The translations under genes and the position numbers were made by a program. A stretch of 64,000 bases of DNA from Anadara kagoshimensis (taxonomy: Eukaryota; Mollusca; Bivalvia; Arcoida; Arcidae), in NCBI GenBank assembly GCA_021292105.1, contig CM037875.1, positions 249,152 through 313,151 of the forward strand, written 5' to 3'. The notes beneath the pieces were generated by a model. The model made no database searches, was not told the origin of the DNA, and was given only the letters and a program-made list of their open reading frames with translations. Shown piece by piece: positions 35,206 through 46,699 of the stretch. Position 1 is the first letter of the stretch. The number at the start of each line of letters is the position of its first letter.

Positions 35206-35822
35206 CTATAAAAATAAATATCAGTAATCTGAAATCAGAGCAAATACATCAAAAGCAATTGTCTAGGTTCATAATACAATATGTAACAGTTTTATCAGTT
35301 TTTTGTATCATTTATTGAAATCGACGTTTTATTGTTAGTTTGATTAATTCTAATTTTTGCTTACTGATTTACAAATACCCAAATCTTATAATACGCCTGT
35401 AGTGCTAATTAGGCCCAGTGGTGTCTGAAGATATAAAGTTTACACACAGACGCAGTTTTGTAGCTAGCTTGTTTAATGTATTTGATAAGTGAGTATCTTT
35501 CATTTCAGAAAACAACCTAGTGGTAACGACATCAATGACCTGTTGTTGGTAAAACGTTATCTACACAGATAAATCACATTGATAACTTAGTAAATCAATA
35601 TAAATTAAAGTCTCAAACATGAAATATAGATCAGGGTTAAATACATAGACGATAACAATTACAACATGAGTAGTTGTCTCATGTCATTTATTTTGTTTTT
35701 TCAATTTTGTTTCTTCTAATTTTAATTGTACAGTGTTCTAGTATAGGGTGTATTATGTCATTTATTTTGTACTTTCACTTTCGGTTCTTTTGATAAATTT
35801 AATTGTATATACATGTAGTTAC

Positions 35823-35993
35823 CTGTCAGGCGCTTTGCTGGATCGGTAGTTCTCCCATGAAACATATCCAGTCTGTTTCTTGTACATTTTCCTGACGAGC
35901 CCCTTATTGTGTTGTACTTTCTAAAGACAGCTACCACATTTTCACCAGAGACGGCTTGTGCAGTCACTACACAGTTCAAATTTCTAGTGAGTG
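35823..35993 (-). CDS. CUB-LDLa membrane protein, exon 2: first half of CUB-like domain
   Basis: A 171-bp exon from acceptor GTTACAG|CA to donor CTGACAG|GTAACT, phase 1 both ends. It encodes ALTRNLNCVVTAQAVSGENV, VAVFRKYNTIRGSSGKCTRN and RLDMFHGRTTDPAKRLT. This fits CUB strands around the second and third cysteines: C-x-V-x-A-x6-V-x-V-F-x-x-Y then C-x3-x-L-x-M-F-x-G. The normal first CUB cysteine and its F-x-S-P-x-Y-P segment are absent between the signal peptide and this exon. Either an exon is missing from my model or this is a shortened, divergent CUB. An alternative acceptor 10 bp in (CACTAG|A) would be phase 2 and would not fit the signal-peptide exon, so I chose 35,993. Confidence 0.8.
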
Positions 35994-36254
35994 CTGTAAC
36001 GTGACTCTTTATTCTCGTGAATAAAATATGCTGATCGTATTTCCACAGTGTTCATCTAGATACACTAAAATATATTTAAAATGTAATGTAAAGAACGGTC
36101 ATGTTAACGTTTTTTTTTTCCTGTCTTTTTTTTTTATTTTTTCAAATTTAACATTAACCAGAATAGTAACATCTCTAGTTTTTTATTATAATTGCAATAA
36201 CGTATGTCTTGTCCTTGGCCTGTTAAATTCAAATAACGTTCTTCTCTTAACATA

Positions 36255-36838
36255 TATCCTAGTGAGCTTGAAAAGACACGACTGATTCCTTAGTTCTGTT
36301 TCATATTTAGAATTATGTCAATTATGACGCCCATGAAAGGCTACAGTTGAAACTTTATGACAAACGTATGACTTCAATTTTTCTATTGTCAATTTTCCTT
36401 TTCTATGCAGCAATATATGGTTCTCTGCTTATGGTGTATTTGTTTCCCAAATAATACGCTATAAAGCTTGTTCCCACTACAGGGACATTGTACAACGAAG
36501 CAGATTGCTTGCAAATAAATTTTTGACTCAGGGATCTTGCAACCCTAGGCTTATCAAGGCCCTCAAAAAGTTTAATGGCCGTCATCACAGTATTGTTGAT
36601 AAGTTTGATGTCTCTGTTTCCAGGATTGCCCTGGATATATTTTACGTCCCATAGTTCCATGTTCCTTTCACATAAATTTAATTACACATGTGGCAGGTGT
36701 AGCTAGCTAAACAGGAGGTGCTTACCCTTCCGGAGCACCCGGCCTCACTTCCCTGGTGGAAGTCTAACCCAACTTGTCAGTTCCAAAGTTTTTACTTTGC
36801 TTCTGGATTGTGATTCAGATATGTATTAGAAAGTCAGT
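36255..36838 (+). mobile_element. Retroelement R fragment in intron 1 of the CUB-LDLa gene
   Basis: Antisense to the host gene. It starts within the SELEIKDTTDS region (AGTGAGCTTGAAAAGACACG) and ends in the family 3' tail (GGTGTAGCTAGCTAAACAGG...). The plus-strand protein frame is broken. An 85-codon open frame on the opposite strand is a shadow of this element. Confidence 0.8.
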
Positions 36839-36841
36839 TTT

Positions 36842-37391
36842 TTATTTACACGACTTCTCAAAGAAAATATTATACCGCAAAAGCGACAAAGTTCTATAAG
36901 CAATGATCATGTTAAGTACAAATGTTGTATATGACAATAATCGGTTGATGTAACCATATGTTAGATATTGTGAGACAGTATAATAGAATTGACGCCAAAA
37001 ACAAACAACTGGCTTCAGTAAATACAACAAAAAAGACTCACGAAATAATAACAATTAGACCAGTTAACATATAGTCAATAACAAACATACTAATCATAGA
37101 AGATTCCAAGCTATCACGATACCTTAGTCTTAGCCGTAACTCGTTATCGCCGCGTTTTGGCTACGTCGCTTTTCGTGGCGACAAAAATCACCGCTGACCA
37201 TGTACAAAAACTTGCCTAACAGAACTTTCATATCTTTGATCGAAGTTTGTTGACTTTATCTAATTACAATTCAGGGGCAAATATTAAAGAGTCAAATATT
37301 TTCTGTTGTTCCTAGTAAATAAAATTTACAAATTGATACTAATTCATAATTTATCGTACAATTCATATATACATGGCATTACAATACATAC
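36842..37391. other. Intron 1 remainder, nothing recognised
   Basis: AT-rich sequence up to the signal-peptide exon donor. I looked here for the missing first CUB strand (a cysteine exon in phase 1) and did not find one. Confidence 0.5.
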
Positions 37392-37467
37392 CGGTGTTCA
37401 ATCCGTAAGCTTGTACTATAAAAGCAAAACTTAGGACTGAGATAAAGAAATATTTCTTGTCGTTCAT
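37392..37467 (-). CDS. CUB-LDLa membrane protein, exon 1: signal peptide
   Basis: The ATG at 37,467 (minus) opens MNDKKYFFISVLSFAFIVQA followed by YGLNT, then donor ACCG|GTATGT at 37,391. The basic start, hydrophobic core of about 13 residues and VQA-Y end look like a secretory signal with cleavage near residue 20-21. The exon is 76 bp and ends in phase 1, matching exon 2 (G|CA gives Ala). It encodes the N terminus of a predicted type I membrane protein: signal, CUB, LDLa, TM and short tail. Intron 1 (about 1.4 kb) contains a retroelement fragment at 36.25-36.84 kb. Assigned from signal-peptide character and phase; no transcript evidence. Confidence 0.75.
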
Positions 37468-37825
37468 TGTGAAGTTGTTATCCCAATGTGTGAAGTGAAA
37501 CTATTTCCTCGTGTAAAATCAACAAGTATAAATAACATAGAAGACAATATCACATGACACTTCGTAAGTACGTTTTAACTCCCACGTGTCACTTTAAAAT
37601 CAACTATAGATAAACCTTGCACAATAAGTTTAAATACTTAATCAAAGTACTGAAATACTGGATTGAATTTAAACATCAGGAAATTATACTAGTTATATAT
37701 AACATTAAACTGAACTGGGAAACTGAACTATGAATTACTACCTGTTTCAAAGTACATGGATTTTAAACATTTAATTAAATGAGATAAACAATTCTTGATT
37801 CGCTTCATGTCTATATGGTTGATGG

Positions 37826-38198
37826 AAACATGATGTATTCTTCAAGATCTGCTTCATATCTGGTCTTTTATCTTAATTATGACACCCACAAAAGACTTCA
37901 TTTGAAGCTGTTTGACAAACGTAATGACTTCTATTTTCCTATTGTCAACATCCCTTTTTTATGCATCAATATACCTGCTTATGGTGTATTTGATTCACAA
38001 TTAGTACGCTATGGTAGAGGTTTATTCCTAAAGAGAACGTTATACCATGAAGCAAGCTGCTTGAAAATAAATTCTCGATGGCACAAGAATATCGCTAGGC
38101 TAGGATTATCAAGACTTCCAAAAGGCTTTTCGACCGGCGTCACAGTATTGTTGATACGGAACACAAATTCTCAATTCCATTCTTCAGCACATTTTTAA
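37826..38198 (+). mobile_element. Retroelement R fragment with the best-preserved protein part
   Basis: A plus-strand frame (127 codons including flank) keeps SASYLVFYLNYDTHKRLHLK followed by LFDKRNDFYFPIVNIPFLCI, NIPAYGVFDSQLVRYGRG. In known animal RT proteins of this group this segment lies just after the YIDD box: YLD-x-L, YDKRDDFNFPIVNFPF, NIP-x-APAYGV-x-SQLIRY. It is truncated at both ends and abuts an inverted copy (38,205-39,085). It lies upstream of the CUB-LDLa start. Confidence 0.8.
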
Positions 38199-38204
38199 TA
38201 TACG

Positions 38205-39085
38205 TAATTAACCATAAACAAACAAACTAATCCATGTTCAAATCACAATCCAGAAGCAAAGTAAAACTTTGGAACTGACAGGTAAGTTAGACACGTGAAC
38301 TTCAACCAGCGAAGTGAGGTCGGGTGCTCTGGAAGGGTAAGCACACTCTGTTTAGCTAGCTACACCCGCCATGTGTGTAATCAAAGTTGGGTTAAAGGAA
38401 CATAGAACTATGGGATATCAAATATATTCAGGTCAATCCTGGACACAAACTTATTATCAATACTGTGATGACGGCCATAAACTTTTGAGGGGCTTGATAA
38501 GCCTAGGCTTGCAATATCCCTGGTCAACAATTTCTTGCAATCAGCCTGCTTCGTAGAACAAAGTCCCGGTAGTTGTACGAGCTCTACAATAGCGTATTAA
38601 TTAGGAATCAAATACAATATAACCAAAAAGCAGGTTTATTGCTGCATAGAAAAGAAAAGTTAACAATAGAAAATCGAAGACATTACGTTTGTCATAAAGT
38701 TTCAAATGTAGCCTTTCGTCGGCGTCATGATTCAGATATAAGTATACAAAGTAGAACTTGAGGACTCATTCGTATCTTTTATTTCAAGCTCACTCGGACA
38801 GATGGTATTTTATAGTCTCCAAATTTAGGATTGTTATGACAAAGAACGTCATCTATATATCTGTATGTGGAGTTAAATGATGGTGACAGTCTTCTCTCCA
38901 GATTAACAAGGTTCTGCATAAATTTCTGCTTTATAAGAATAAAGAAAGAATTATCAAGCAATGGTGCACAGTTTGTACCTATTGGTGTACCGATTGTTTA
39001 TTTGAAAATTATATTATCAAACACAATGAATATGTTATCTATAACAAGCCAGTATACATTTGTTGTTTGGCAAAATAACCAGACA
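38205..39085 (-). mobile_element. Retroelement R, longest fragment: RT catalytic box to 3' end
   Basis: The minus strand carries, in order, TIGTPIGTNCAPLL (about 38,955-39,000), FMQNLVNLERRLSPSFNSTY, RYIDDVLCHNNPKFGDY (YIDD catalytic box), decayed SELEIKDTTDS and YDKRDDF segments, and the 3' tail (on plus, GTAAGCACACTCTGTTTAGCTAGC). The G-x-P-x-G-x3-AP...Y-x-DD arrangement identifies a reverse transcriptase. Stops and indels show it is dead. The clade is uncertain (non-LTR or Penelope-like); the 5' part and endonuclease are absent. Confidence 0.85.
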
Positions 39086-39162
39086 CCCTCTTCAGCACTA
39101 GATATTTGTGTCTTGGCTTACCGTTTTTGTAACAGAATGACAAGTGAATAAGCCATGTATTA

Positions 39163-40416
39163 AGGCTAAGTGGTACATATGGACGCTGACGTTACGCGCA
39201 GCGTGTACAAATCTATGCACACTGATGGTATTATTTTAAGTCCTTACTTAAAGTAACTGTAACAATTTTGATAAATAACTTACAGGTTATAAAAAACGTA
39301 ATATCTTTCAATTGAAAAAATTAATGAAAATATACATAAAAAGGCATCATAAATACGCACACAGATATACTCAACAAATACCAATAATTCACTAAAAATT
39401 TGCATGTTTATACCTTCAATTGATAAAGACGTTTTTTCTCAAAATCTAATTGATGATATCTTTTATAATATTTTTCCGGTTTTTCAAAATTATTTCAGAT
39501 TTTAAAAATTCAGAATTGTATAATTTATTTATACACATGGGTTTAAAAATGTATTTCTAATGCTGTCATGAAAATTTATATTGAAATAATGGTGTTACTT
39601 GAATGGCGGACGGAGTGACGTACATGTATTTTTGAGCTCGATGGTTTTCAGTCACTTTCTTTTGCCAAGAAAATGTTTTGAATTATAATTTTAAATAGGT
39701 CAATATCTTTTTCATGTTTCAAATGTAGTAATTGATATTTCCCTGACTCTGATCTACCTGTCTTCTTGCATTTTTAAAATATCACAATTGACTCATATTT
39801 CGGATGATAAGAGTCTTCTGCTATTCGAAGTAATAATTTTTCTTAATACCATTATTTCTATCATAACTATTATTCTTTAGTGACCAGGGATACAAAATAA
39901 TCTAATTGATATTTGATTAATTTGTATACAAATCATAAAATTAATATATTTACCATAACAGCTAGAAGCACAAACACAACACTCTTAATTTACGACACGA
40001 TGACGTTAAAGTTTGCATGTTTGTCGATCCTTAAGCAATATCGTAAAAAAACATGATTTATTGCTAATGTTGGTCATATTTTTGCATAATTATTTACGTC
40101 TTTGAAGTTTAATACCAAAAAATCAAGCAAGGGGTGTATGTTTTTCTTTACATTTTCATAGCAATTAAATTCAGAACTACATTATGTTACTTTTTCAAAA
40201 AATTGTATGACAAACTGCGAGTTTTCAGAGCCTGAAAAAATATGGTTTCCTATTTATCCTATCTTAAAATTCCGAATTTTTTTTACATTTTTGTCGCTTT
40301 ATAGCTAAAAAAATAAAAAAGGGACCCCTATATTTCTTTACATTTAAAATTGCGCCTCAAAAAGTATTTAAAAAATCAGAACTTGTAGGATAGTGCCCAT
40401 TTGTACCACTTGACCA
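39163..40416. mobile_element. Putative non-autonomous TIR element
   Basis: Left end GGCTAAGTGGTACATATGGAC (from about 39,163, preceded by TATTAA) is matched in inverted form at the right end, where the reverse complement reads GGTCAAGTGGTACAAATGGGC (to about 40,416). The 1.25-kb interior is AT-rich, with no transposase. Possible TTA target duplication, not certain. Confidence 0.5.
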
Positions 40417-42238
40417 TAAATATGTATTAACACATTTTTGTCCTACCCGAAATACATTGTGTTAAATACATTGTGTTAAGTGTACTATTTCTTCTTTTAC
40501 AACTTTCTGTATTATCAGAAAATTATTATAGTGGTATGTTTTAGACAAAATACCGAGACATTAAAATTCGGACCATGGAACTTCCTATTCTAACTATAAA
40601 TAATGCAATAGTAAGGTTTTGAGAAATGTTTGAAGTACCAACATCTTACATGCATACAATAAGTTTATCATTATATGATTTTTTATTGGAGATGTTTATC
40701 TAGTCCGTCATTTAGTGAATTCATCTAGGACGCAGGAACGTTGAAGAAATTATCAGGACAATTAGTATCTGTGAATTCTGGAATCTCGATATACCGCAGT
40801 ATTTCTATATTAGTACAGATTGTTATCATTCCTGGTTTTCCGTTACAAATTAGTCTTCGATTTTCAAATCCAGTGTCTTAGCATGAGGTTTATAATCTGT
40901 GGATATCGTATCTTTTTACTTTGTTTATTTGGTAGTTGCCAAGTACATGTTTTTCCAGTATTATTCTACTGACATGTCATCAAAAGTTACGCTAGCCTGC
41001 AATTAACCGTTCTATTGTGACGTCAGAAGGTCTAGTTAAGCATTCCATTGTGACATCAGAAATACGTAGTATATATCACAATAATGTGACGATTGGAAAT
41101 ATGAAGTTGTTCGTAAATACCCTACCCATCACGGTCATGACACCAATTCCTCGTACATTCGGTACAAATTATTTTCCGAAATATTTTCTTCCGAATGATT
41201 TAATATATTGAATACATATACGTAAATAGTTAACTTACAGAAGATATATCATGTAAACATTTATCATGGACCACTGAAAATAAATTAAATCAATCTAAGT
41301 CACAGTTCTATAGTCCACTCATCCGTTATCGTAATCCGATTATAGGATTAATCCAAAGTGAAGATTCACGGTAATTTAACCCAAAGATTAAACGTATCTA
41401 AAGGTATTTAGACACTAAGGTTATTTGAGATTGTAATGTTTAACACAAAGATACCAATAAGTAATATATGATCTATTGAAATAAATTGGAAATATATATA
41501 TGTTAATTATTTTTTTGTAAAAAGACTATTTTACTTCACAAAAACACACTTAAACTTTATTTCATGAAAACACGATTACGGTAAATCGCTCAAAATTTCA
41601 AGCAGTAAAAATAATATATTTTGCTCGAGTAACTATTTTGAATCTTTTTATCTTTGGATTCTAGATTTGTTGAAATTGATATAATTACAAAATAAGATAA
41701 CTTTGTGCCACTCTTTTCAGATTTTAGGTTTGCTTTTGGTTATGTGTGATTAACTTATATAAAACATCACACAATTTGATATTAGGACAGAACTAATTTG
41801 TTTTGGATAAAAACAGAGGGTACTTGATTCTTTAGAATTGGTATAAATCCAAAGAAAAGTGCTCTAATAAAATAGCGAAGAGTATGAGAAAATAGTAACG
41901 TGTACACAAATTTGATGTTCGAACTATTATGCGATTTACCGTATAGTCTTTGTATTTATAAGTGTTGCACACAGAGTCCTAGCTTGATCAATATGAAGAA
42001 GAAGGGATTATCATTTAGTTCCACAAACACTTTGTATGTGTTTGTTGTTTAGAAAGCAATGTGATAATTTTTTACCTAGGAAACCAAATTCTACTGGGTT
42101 TTCACAAGTCTTAACGCCAAATTATAACAACGTTTGACGCTAAATCTGGGATACTGGAATGAATCGACAATTATTAAATATAAATCTACTTCAAAATGTG
42201 AAAACTGATATATTACTAGAGACATTGTACCTGTGATT
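40417..42238. other. AT-rich intergenic sequence
   Basis: No gene recognised. At about 41,008-41,072 a ~30-bp sequence containing CTATTGTGACGTCAGAAGG is repeated as CCATTGTGACATCAGAAAT. This gives two CRE-like TGACGTCA/TGACATCA sites, but they are too far from the gene at 42,294 to assign a role. Confidence 0.5.
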
Positions 42239-42245
42239 TATAAAG
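42239..42245 (+). promoter_or_regulatory. Putative TATA box of the cysteine-rich membrane protein gene
   Basis: TATAAAG, 55 bp before the ATG at 42,294. The spacing allows a transcription start about 30 bp downstream and a short 5' leader. A similar TATA-to-ATG distance is seen for the gene at 59,115. Confidence 0.45.
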
Positions 42246-42293
42246 TGGAGATTAGTATGTGTGGTTTCTGTTGTCTTTAGTCATTACTAAATA

Positions 42294-42366
42294 ATGAAGA
42301 TTTTCCTGTTTAACCTAGATATGGAGATGCTCATTTTTGTTATTTGTATCTATATCATTACAGGAG
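42294..42366 (+). CDS. Cysteine-rich single-pass membrane protein, exon 1: signal peptide
   Basis: ATG at 42,294 begins MKIFLFNLDMEMLIFVICIY then IITG, ending at the strong donor GGAG|GTAAGT in phase 1. The second ATG at 42,321 (MEMLIFVICIYIITG) would also give a good signal peptide. I chose the first because it is in frame and nearest the TATA box. The exon is joined by an 11.4-kb intron to exon 2. The protein is about 117 residues: signal, compact cysteine-rich ectodomain, membrane helix and charged cytoplasmic tail. The intron holds several transposons, all of which must be spliced out. Confidence 0.75.
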
Positions 42367-42472
42367 GTAAGTTATCGATAAACATATAGCTTTCAAATTG
42401 TGTTTTCCTAAAACTTCGACGTGCTTGCTTTTGGAAACAGGGCTGCAAAAAATGATATTTATCATTTTGTTA

Positions 42473-42525
42473 TTCGGAATTTTATTCCGAAACGGACGTC
42501 TAGTGTGGTAAAATTAACACTGGTA
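42473..42525 (+). ncRNA. Partial hammerhead relic in intron 1
   Basis: Plus strand keeps stem II and the 3' core: GGAATTTTATTCC, GAAA, CGGACGTC, TAGTGTGG, then the family flank TAAAATTAACACTGGTA. The CTGATGA box is lost (TTATTC in its place). Inactive. Confidence 0.6.
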
Positions 42526-42971
42526 CACTATATGATAAGCTGACGACCAGTGTATCACGAATTACGTTTGTGTGACAATTTCTTTCCTACTCCGTAATTG
42601 TAAACGTTATATTTATCTAAATAATATTTCCCAGGAACGCTTAATAATACGGATAATCGCATAATGTAGATTATTCGAACTACAGATCATAGGGTCAAAA
42701 ATTTATAGATTAAAGATTTTAATTCATTGCAACAAATATTAAAACTAAACAATTTATATGAATTTAAAAAAGCCCGTTAAGGGACCGTCAATAGTTAAAC
42801 ATTATAGTAAGGGTCCTCGAAAAACTAGCGAACCATGTAAAAATGACCCGTTCCCTATCCGAGTGCGAAGTATTGTTATTCATATATGTATGTTACCCGT
42901 ACCATGTACTCTTTTTTCGCTCGCTGTTTTACAGTTGTATTTTCTATATTCCATCAGCATTTCTAAACCAG

Positions 42972-43987
42972 GGGCCGGTTTTTCGAAGCTATCCTAAGAC
43001 TAAAATTTGTCCTAACCTGGTCCTAAGACGTTTTTTTCGTCCTAAGTCAGTTTGTCGAAGGTGTCGCAATTTGAGACAGTCCTAAATATGATCCTAAACT
43101 TAGGACAGGTATACAGGTGTCCTAAGACCATCTTAGGGCAATCCTAGTTTTAGGATATTCTAAATAAATCAAGATGGCAGCTGTTTATTTACATGTGAGA
43201 CAACGAAATCAAAACAAACGTCGAAATAGAGTGTTAAGAGACAGACAATCCATTAGATTTTTTTGTTATTTTGTCGGAATCATTTAGGGAATGTGAAAGT
43301 ACATAAATCATATAATTAGAAATACATTCAATCTCTCTCTCTCTCTCTCTCTCTCTTGATTTAATTAAGGCCCTCCTTAGGGATAACCAGAAAGAAAATT
43401 CACAAATAAAAAGAGCCGAGATTTAATTTTAAAAACCCACTATATTTTGAAAAATCAAAATTAAACGTTTTTAATATGATTAAAAAGTCATGCTAGATTG
43501 TCTGAAAATGTTGTTGTGTGTTTTAGCTTCTTATATTGTCCCTGTATAGGAATGTATCATACGATATATGTATGGTTGTTTATGAGAATCACTCTAATGC
43601 ACGGGGTTTATTACATCGGACACGTTTCAACTTAAACGCACCCGTTAATCGAGTGAATTATCTTTAGACATACAATAATTTTGTATATTTTAAGAACTCG
43701 CGTTATTCCATATAATTTTCAAATAACCGAAAGTCATCTAATTTGTTAAGTGAAAGAAATTAAATTATGGAAAATGTAATTTTAACTCCTTCCTGATAAA
43801 CAAAATGAAACAGAAGCATCTTCTGCCATGGAAGCGGTTGTTTCCGAACATGTGCCCGTCCCTCACCCCCCCCCCCCCCCCCCCCGTTATTCCTGAAATT
43901 GGTGTCCAGTATCCCTACCGCATTATCCTGGAGGGGGTTAAATCTTGCTATGATACTCCGCGACGCTTCTCTTCTATTCTAAGATTC

Positions 43988-44025
<38 letters not shown>

Positions 44026-44464
44026 GCATAAGTGGTCTATTTCTTCTGTAATTCTTCGACTGTTCTTTGTTGTGACGATGTATTGGAGGAATTCACACTC
44101 TTATGCTTGCCGATCTCGATCAATAATATTAACAATCATTCACAGTGATTTGACATTTTATTAAAATTTCTGTTGAATATATTTCTTAATGATATCACAT
44201 ATCTTAATATTTATTTGTTATATATTTGTAATATTAGTTAGATGTTTTTACCACTTTAATTCTGCGTTAAAAAGTCATATTTGCACTGACAACGTGTATA
44301 AATCCGAACTTAGGATACAAAATAGGATATCCTAGATACGACCCAGCTGAGACACCTTCGAAAAACCGGTTATGATTATCTTAACATTATCCTAGCCTAG
44401 TCCTAAAATTTATCCTAGGACATATCTTACGACAAAATTGAGGACAGCTACGTAAAAAGGCCCC
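42972..44464. mobile_element. Non-autonomous TIR DNA element, about 1.5 kb
   Basis: Ends are inverted: left GGGGCCGGTTTTTCGAAGCT, right (reverse complement) GGGGCCTTTTTACGTAGCTG. Both subterminal regions are packed with TCCTAAGAC / TCCTAGGATA in both orientations, as in elements whose transposase binds repeated subterminal motifs. The interior has a (CT)n tract (43,331-43,356), poly-C (43,866-43,885) and poly-T (43,992-44,021), and no transposase. Superfamily not determined; a target-site duplication is not clear. Confidence 0.7.
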
Positions 44465-45594
44465 AGAGTAGTAGCACGTTCAGTGACAATGAACAAAAAA
44501 CTTCACTATATAAGAAAGATGGTTCTATAAAGTGTTTGATGGATGGAAAAAACCATAGTAAACAAGATATAATTTAAATCCATTTCAAAATGTGCATGAT
44601 AAAAATAAGAATGACCCCTCTACTCAACCCAAATATTGTTCCTGTAAAGTTTAAAAAATACCTGTTAAATATTATTGGAGAAATGGTACTGAAATCCGGG
44701 AGTAAAAACTGCATTTTGTACCCCAATAATACATTGCATAAAATAAACGCTTCAAGCTTAAAGGTGCAGCGATATTACATAAAAATTAAATGTCATAGAA
44801 TTTAGTAAAATTTAGTCAGACTCCAAACTTTAAATATAAACTTTCAGATCATCACGCAATTATCACCTTTGAACTTTAAATAGCGCGTGTTTCCAAACTC
44901 AATTAATAAGATACTAGTAATTTTTTTTCCTATTTATTTTAAATATATTTTTTTACTTTATCTCGATAAAGCAGAAACCGTACTTGTCCATATATCGCTG
45001 GGAATAAAAACTTAACGGAGAAGTCGACTAATTATAATGCATAGGTTTGAATTGCGAAAACGATATTCTTTTCTTAAGTGGACAAGTAAAATGTAATACT
45101 AAAACAACGGCACTTTGTTAATGATGTACGAAGACTCACAAATGATTTGTGTTGAGTTAAGAAATCCTTCCTATAAAAAAATCAAGATTGTTTGATTAAG
45201 TTTGTTTAATCACCTACTGTATTTGTGATTAATTTTCTATCTGATAAAAAATACCAAGATTAATATTAGAGGTACAGAAATGGCAATGGTCAATTTATTA
45301 TCCGCTTTATAATAGTGCATACTTATTTCAGCTATTCATAGCTCGGTTTTGTTTAAACACAGCAACAATTATTTGTATGCATACAGTCGCTTATACTGAT
45401 GTATAATTTAAGTGCAATTTCATTCTTTAAGAAAGATTTTAGGGCAAAACGCGCTAAAAAATCCGCGGCTAAAATTTCCCGATATGCAGCGTTAGGCTCT
45501 GTTGAATATTTCTATATTAATAGAAGAAGGTGATATGACTTGAAGAAACAATAACAAACCAAAACGATCCTTAAGACGTGTTTTTACCATCAAA
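44465..45594. other. AT-rich intron sequence, nothing recognised
   Basis: Within intron 1 of the cysteine-rich protein gene. The 71-codon frame at 44,590 has no domain or splice support. Confidence 0.5.
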
Positions 45595-45742
45595 AGTAAA
45601 CATACTAATACATGTCAAAATTCAGAAGCAAAGTAAAAACTATGAAACTGACTGATTAAGTTAAACACATTAACTTCCACAGTGTACTCCGGAAGTGTAA
45701 GCAACTCCTGTTTAGCTAGTAACACTCGCCATGTGAAAACGG
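45595..45742 (-). mobile_element. Retroelement R, 3' end only
   Basis: Plus-strand landmarks: CATACTAATACATGTCAAAA, AGAAGCAAAGTAAAAAC, CTCCGGAAGTGTAAGCA and CTGTTTAGCTAG. A 5'-truncated piece of the dispersed family. Confidence 0.75.
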
Positions 45743-46449
45743 ACTTTTGTCGAAAATTTAACACAAAATTAACGGATTTAAACATCATGCAAGCTTGTCT
45801 TTGGTTTCATTGGGCTTTGTTTCTACGTGTCTTGATCATGAGCACAAATGGTTGCTGACAACAAATTGTAGTCCATACACCTATTCACGCTCTTTTTGTT
45901 ACAATATTCTCGATATTGAAGTGAACTCGCTGTTTACATTACCATCAGATCTCAGATCTATACCACCCACTTTCATTGCTATATATTTTCAATATGACTG
46001 TACCTGTCTTCGATGAAACATTCAGAAGCAATTGTATTTCAATTCCCAATGAAAGACAATGGGGGTCATGACCCTTGATGTGTATCAATTTTCCCGCAAT
46101 ATTACGTCATGCCCTACACAGTGGGTCGCGTGGTCATGTGAGACACGCCCATCTCGCATGGCTAAAAACCCTATATCACACGAGCAAATATGGAAAAAAA
46201 TAGCGCCAAGGTACAAAATATTTATTTAAAGAAAGAATTGTAAATATCTGCTCATCCGCCTTTCATCGAATTTGGCACGCGCCACACTATCTTTCATTAC
46301 CCCTTGAAATACCATGATCAGAATGTCATTTCTTAAAAATAAAGTAGACGGAGTATAGTTATTGTAAACAAAGACAAAATATCGGAATCATTTTAACTGA
46401 TCACAGACTTGGTCCGAATCCCTTTGTTTTGTGTTTCTTTCATTCCCGA
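45743..46449. other. Intron sequence, nothing recognised
   Basis: AT-rich, with a less AT-rich patch at about 46,050-46,170. No domain-bearing frame or repeat identified. The frame at 45,795 lacks splice signals and homology I can name. Confidence 0.45.
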
Positions 46450-46630
46450 TTTTGATAACACATGTTGCGGGTGTAGCTAGCTCAAAAGTAAGCACTTAGA
46501 CTTTTGGAACACTCGGCCTCACTTCCCTGAAGGAAATTCACGTGTTTAATCTAAATTGTCAGTTTCAAAGTTTTAACTTTGCTTTGGGATTGCGGTTTAG
46601 ACAAGGATTGATATGTTTGTTTTTTATTTT
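46450..46630 (+). mobile_element. Retroelement R, 3' end only
   Basis: Landmarks GGTGTAGCTAGCTCAAAAG, CACTCGGCCTCACTTCCCTG, AATTGTCAGTTTCAAAG and a 3' end near GATATGTTTGTTTTTTATTT. Opposite orientation to the copy at 45,595, about 700 bp away. Confidence 0.75.
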
Positions 46631-46641
46631 ACACATCTGTG

Positions 46642-46644
<3 letters not shown>

Positions 46645-46695
<51 letters not shown>
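46645..46695. repeat. (TA)n microsatellite
   Basis: About 25 perfect TA dinucleotides just after the retroelement 3' end at 46,630. It creates the artificial YIYIYI frames seen on the plus strand. Confidence 0.95.

Positions 46696-46699
<4 letters not shown>

Noticed and set aside
36403..36660. 85-codon minus-strand ORF in intron 1 of the CUB gene
   Set aside because: Lies antisense to a retroelement R fragment and overlaps its decayed RT and tail.
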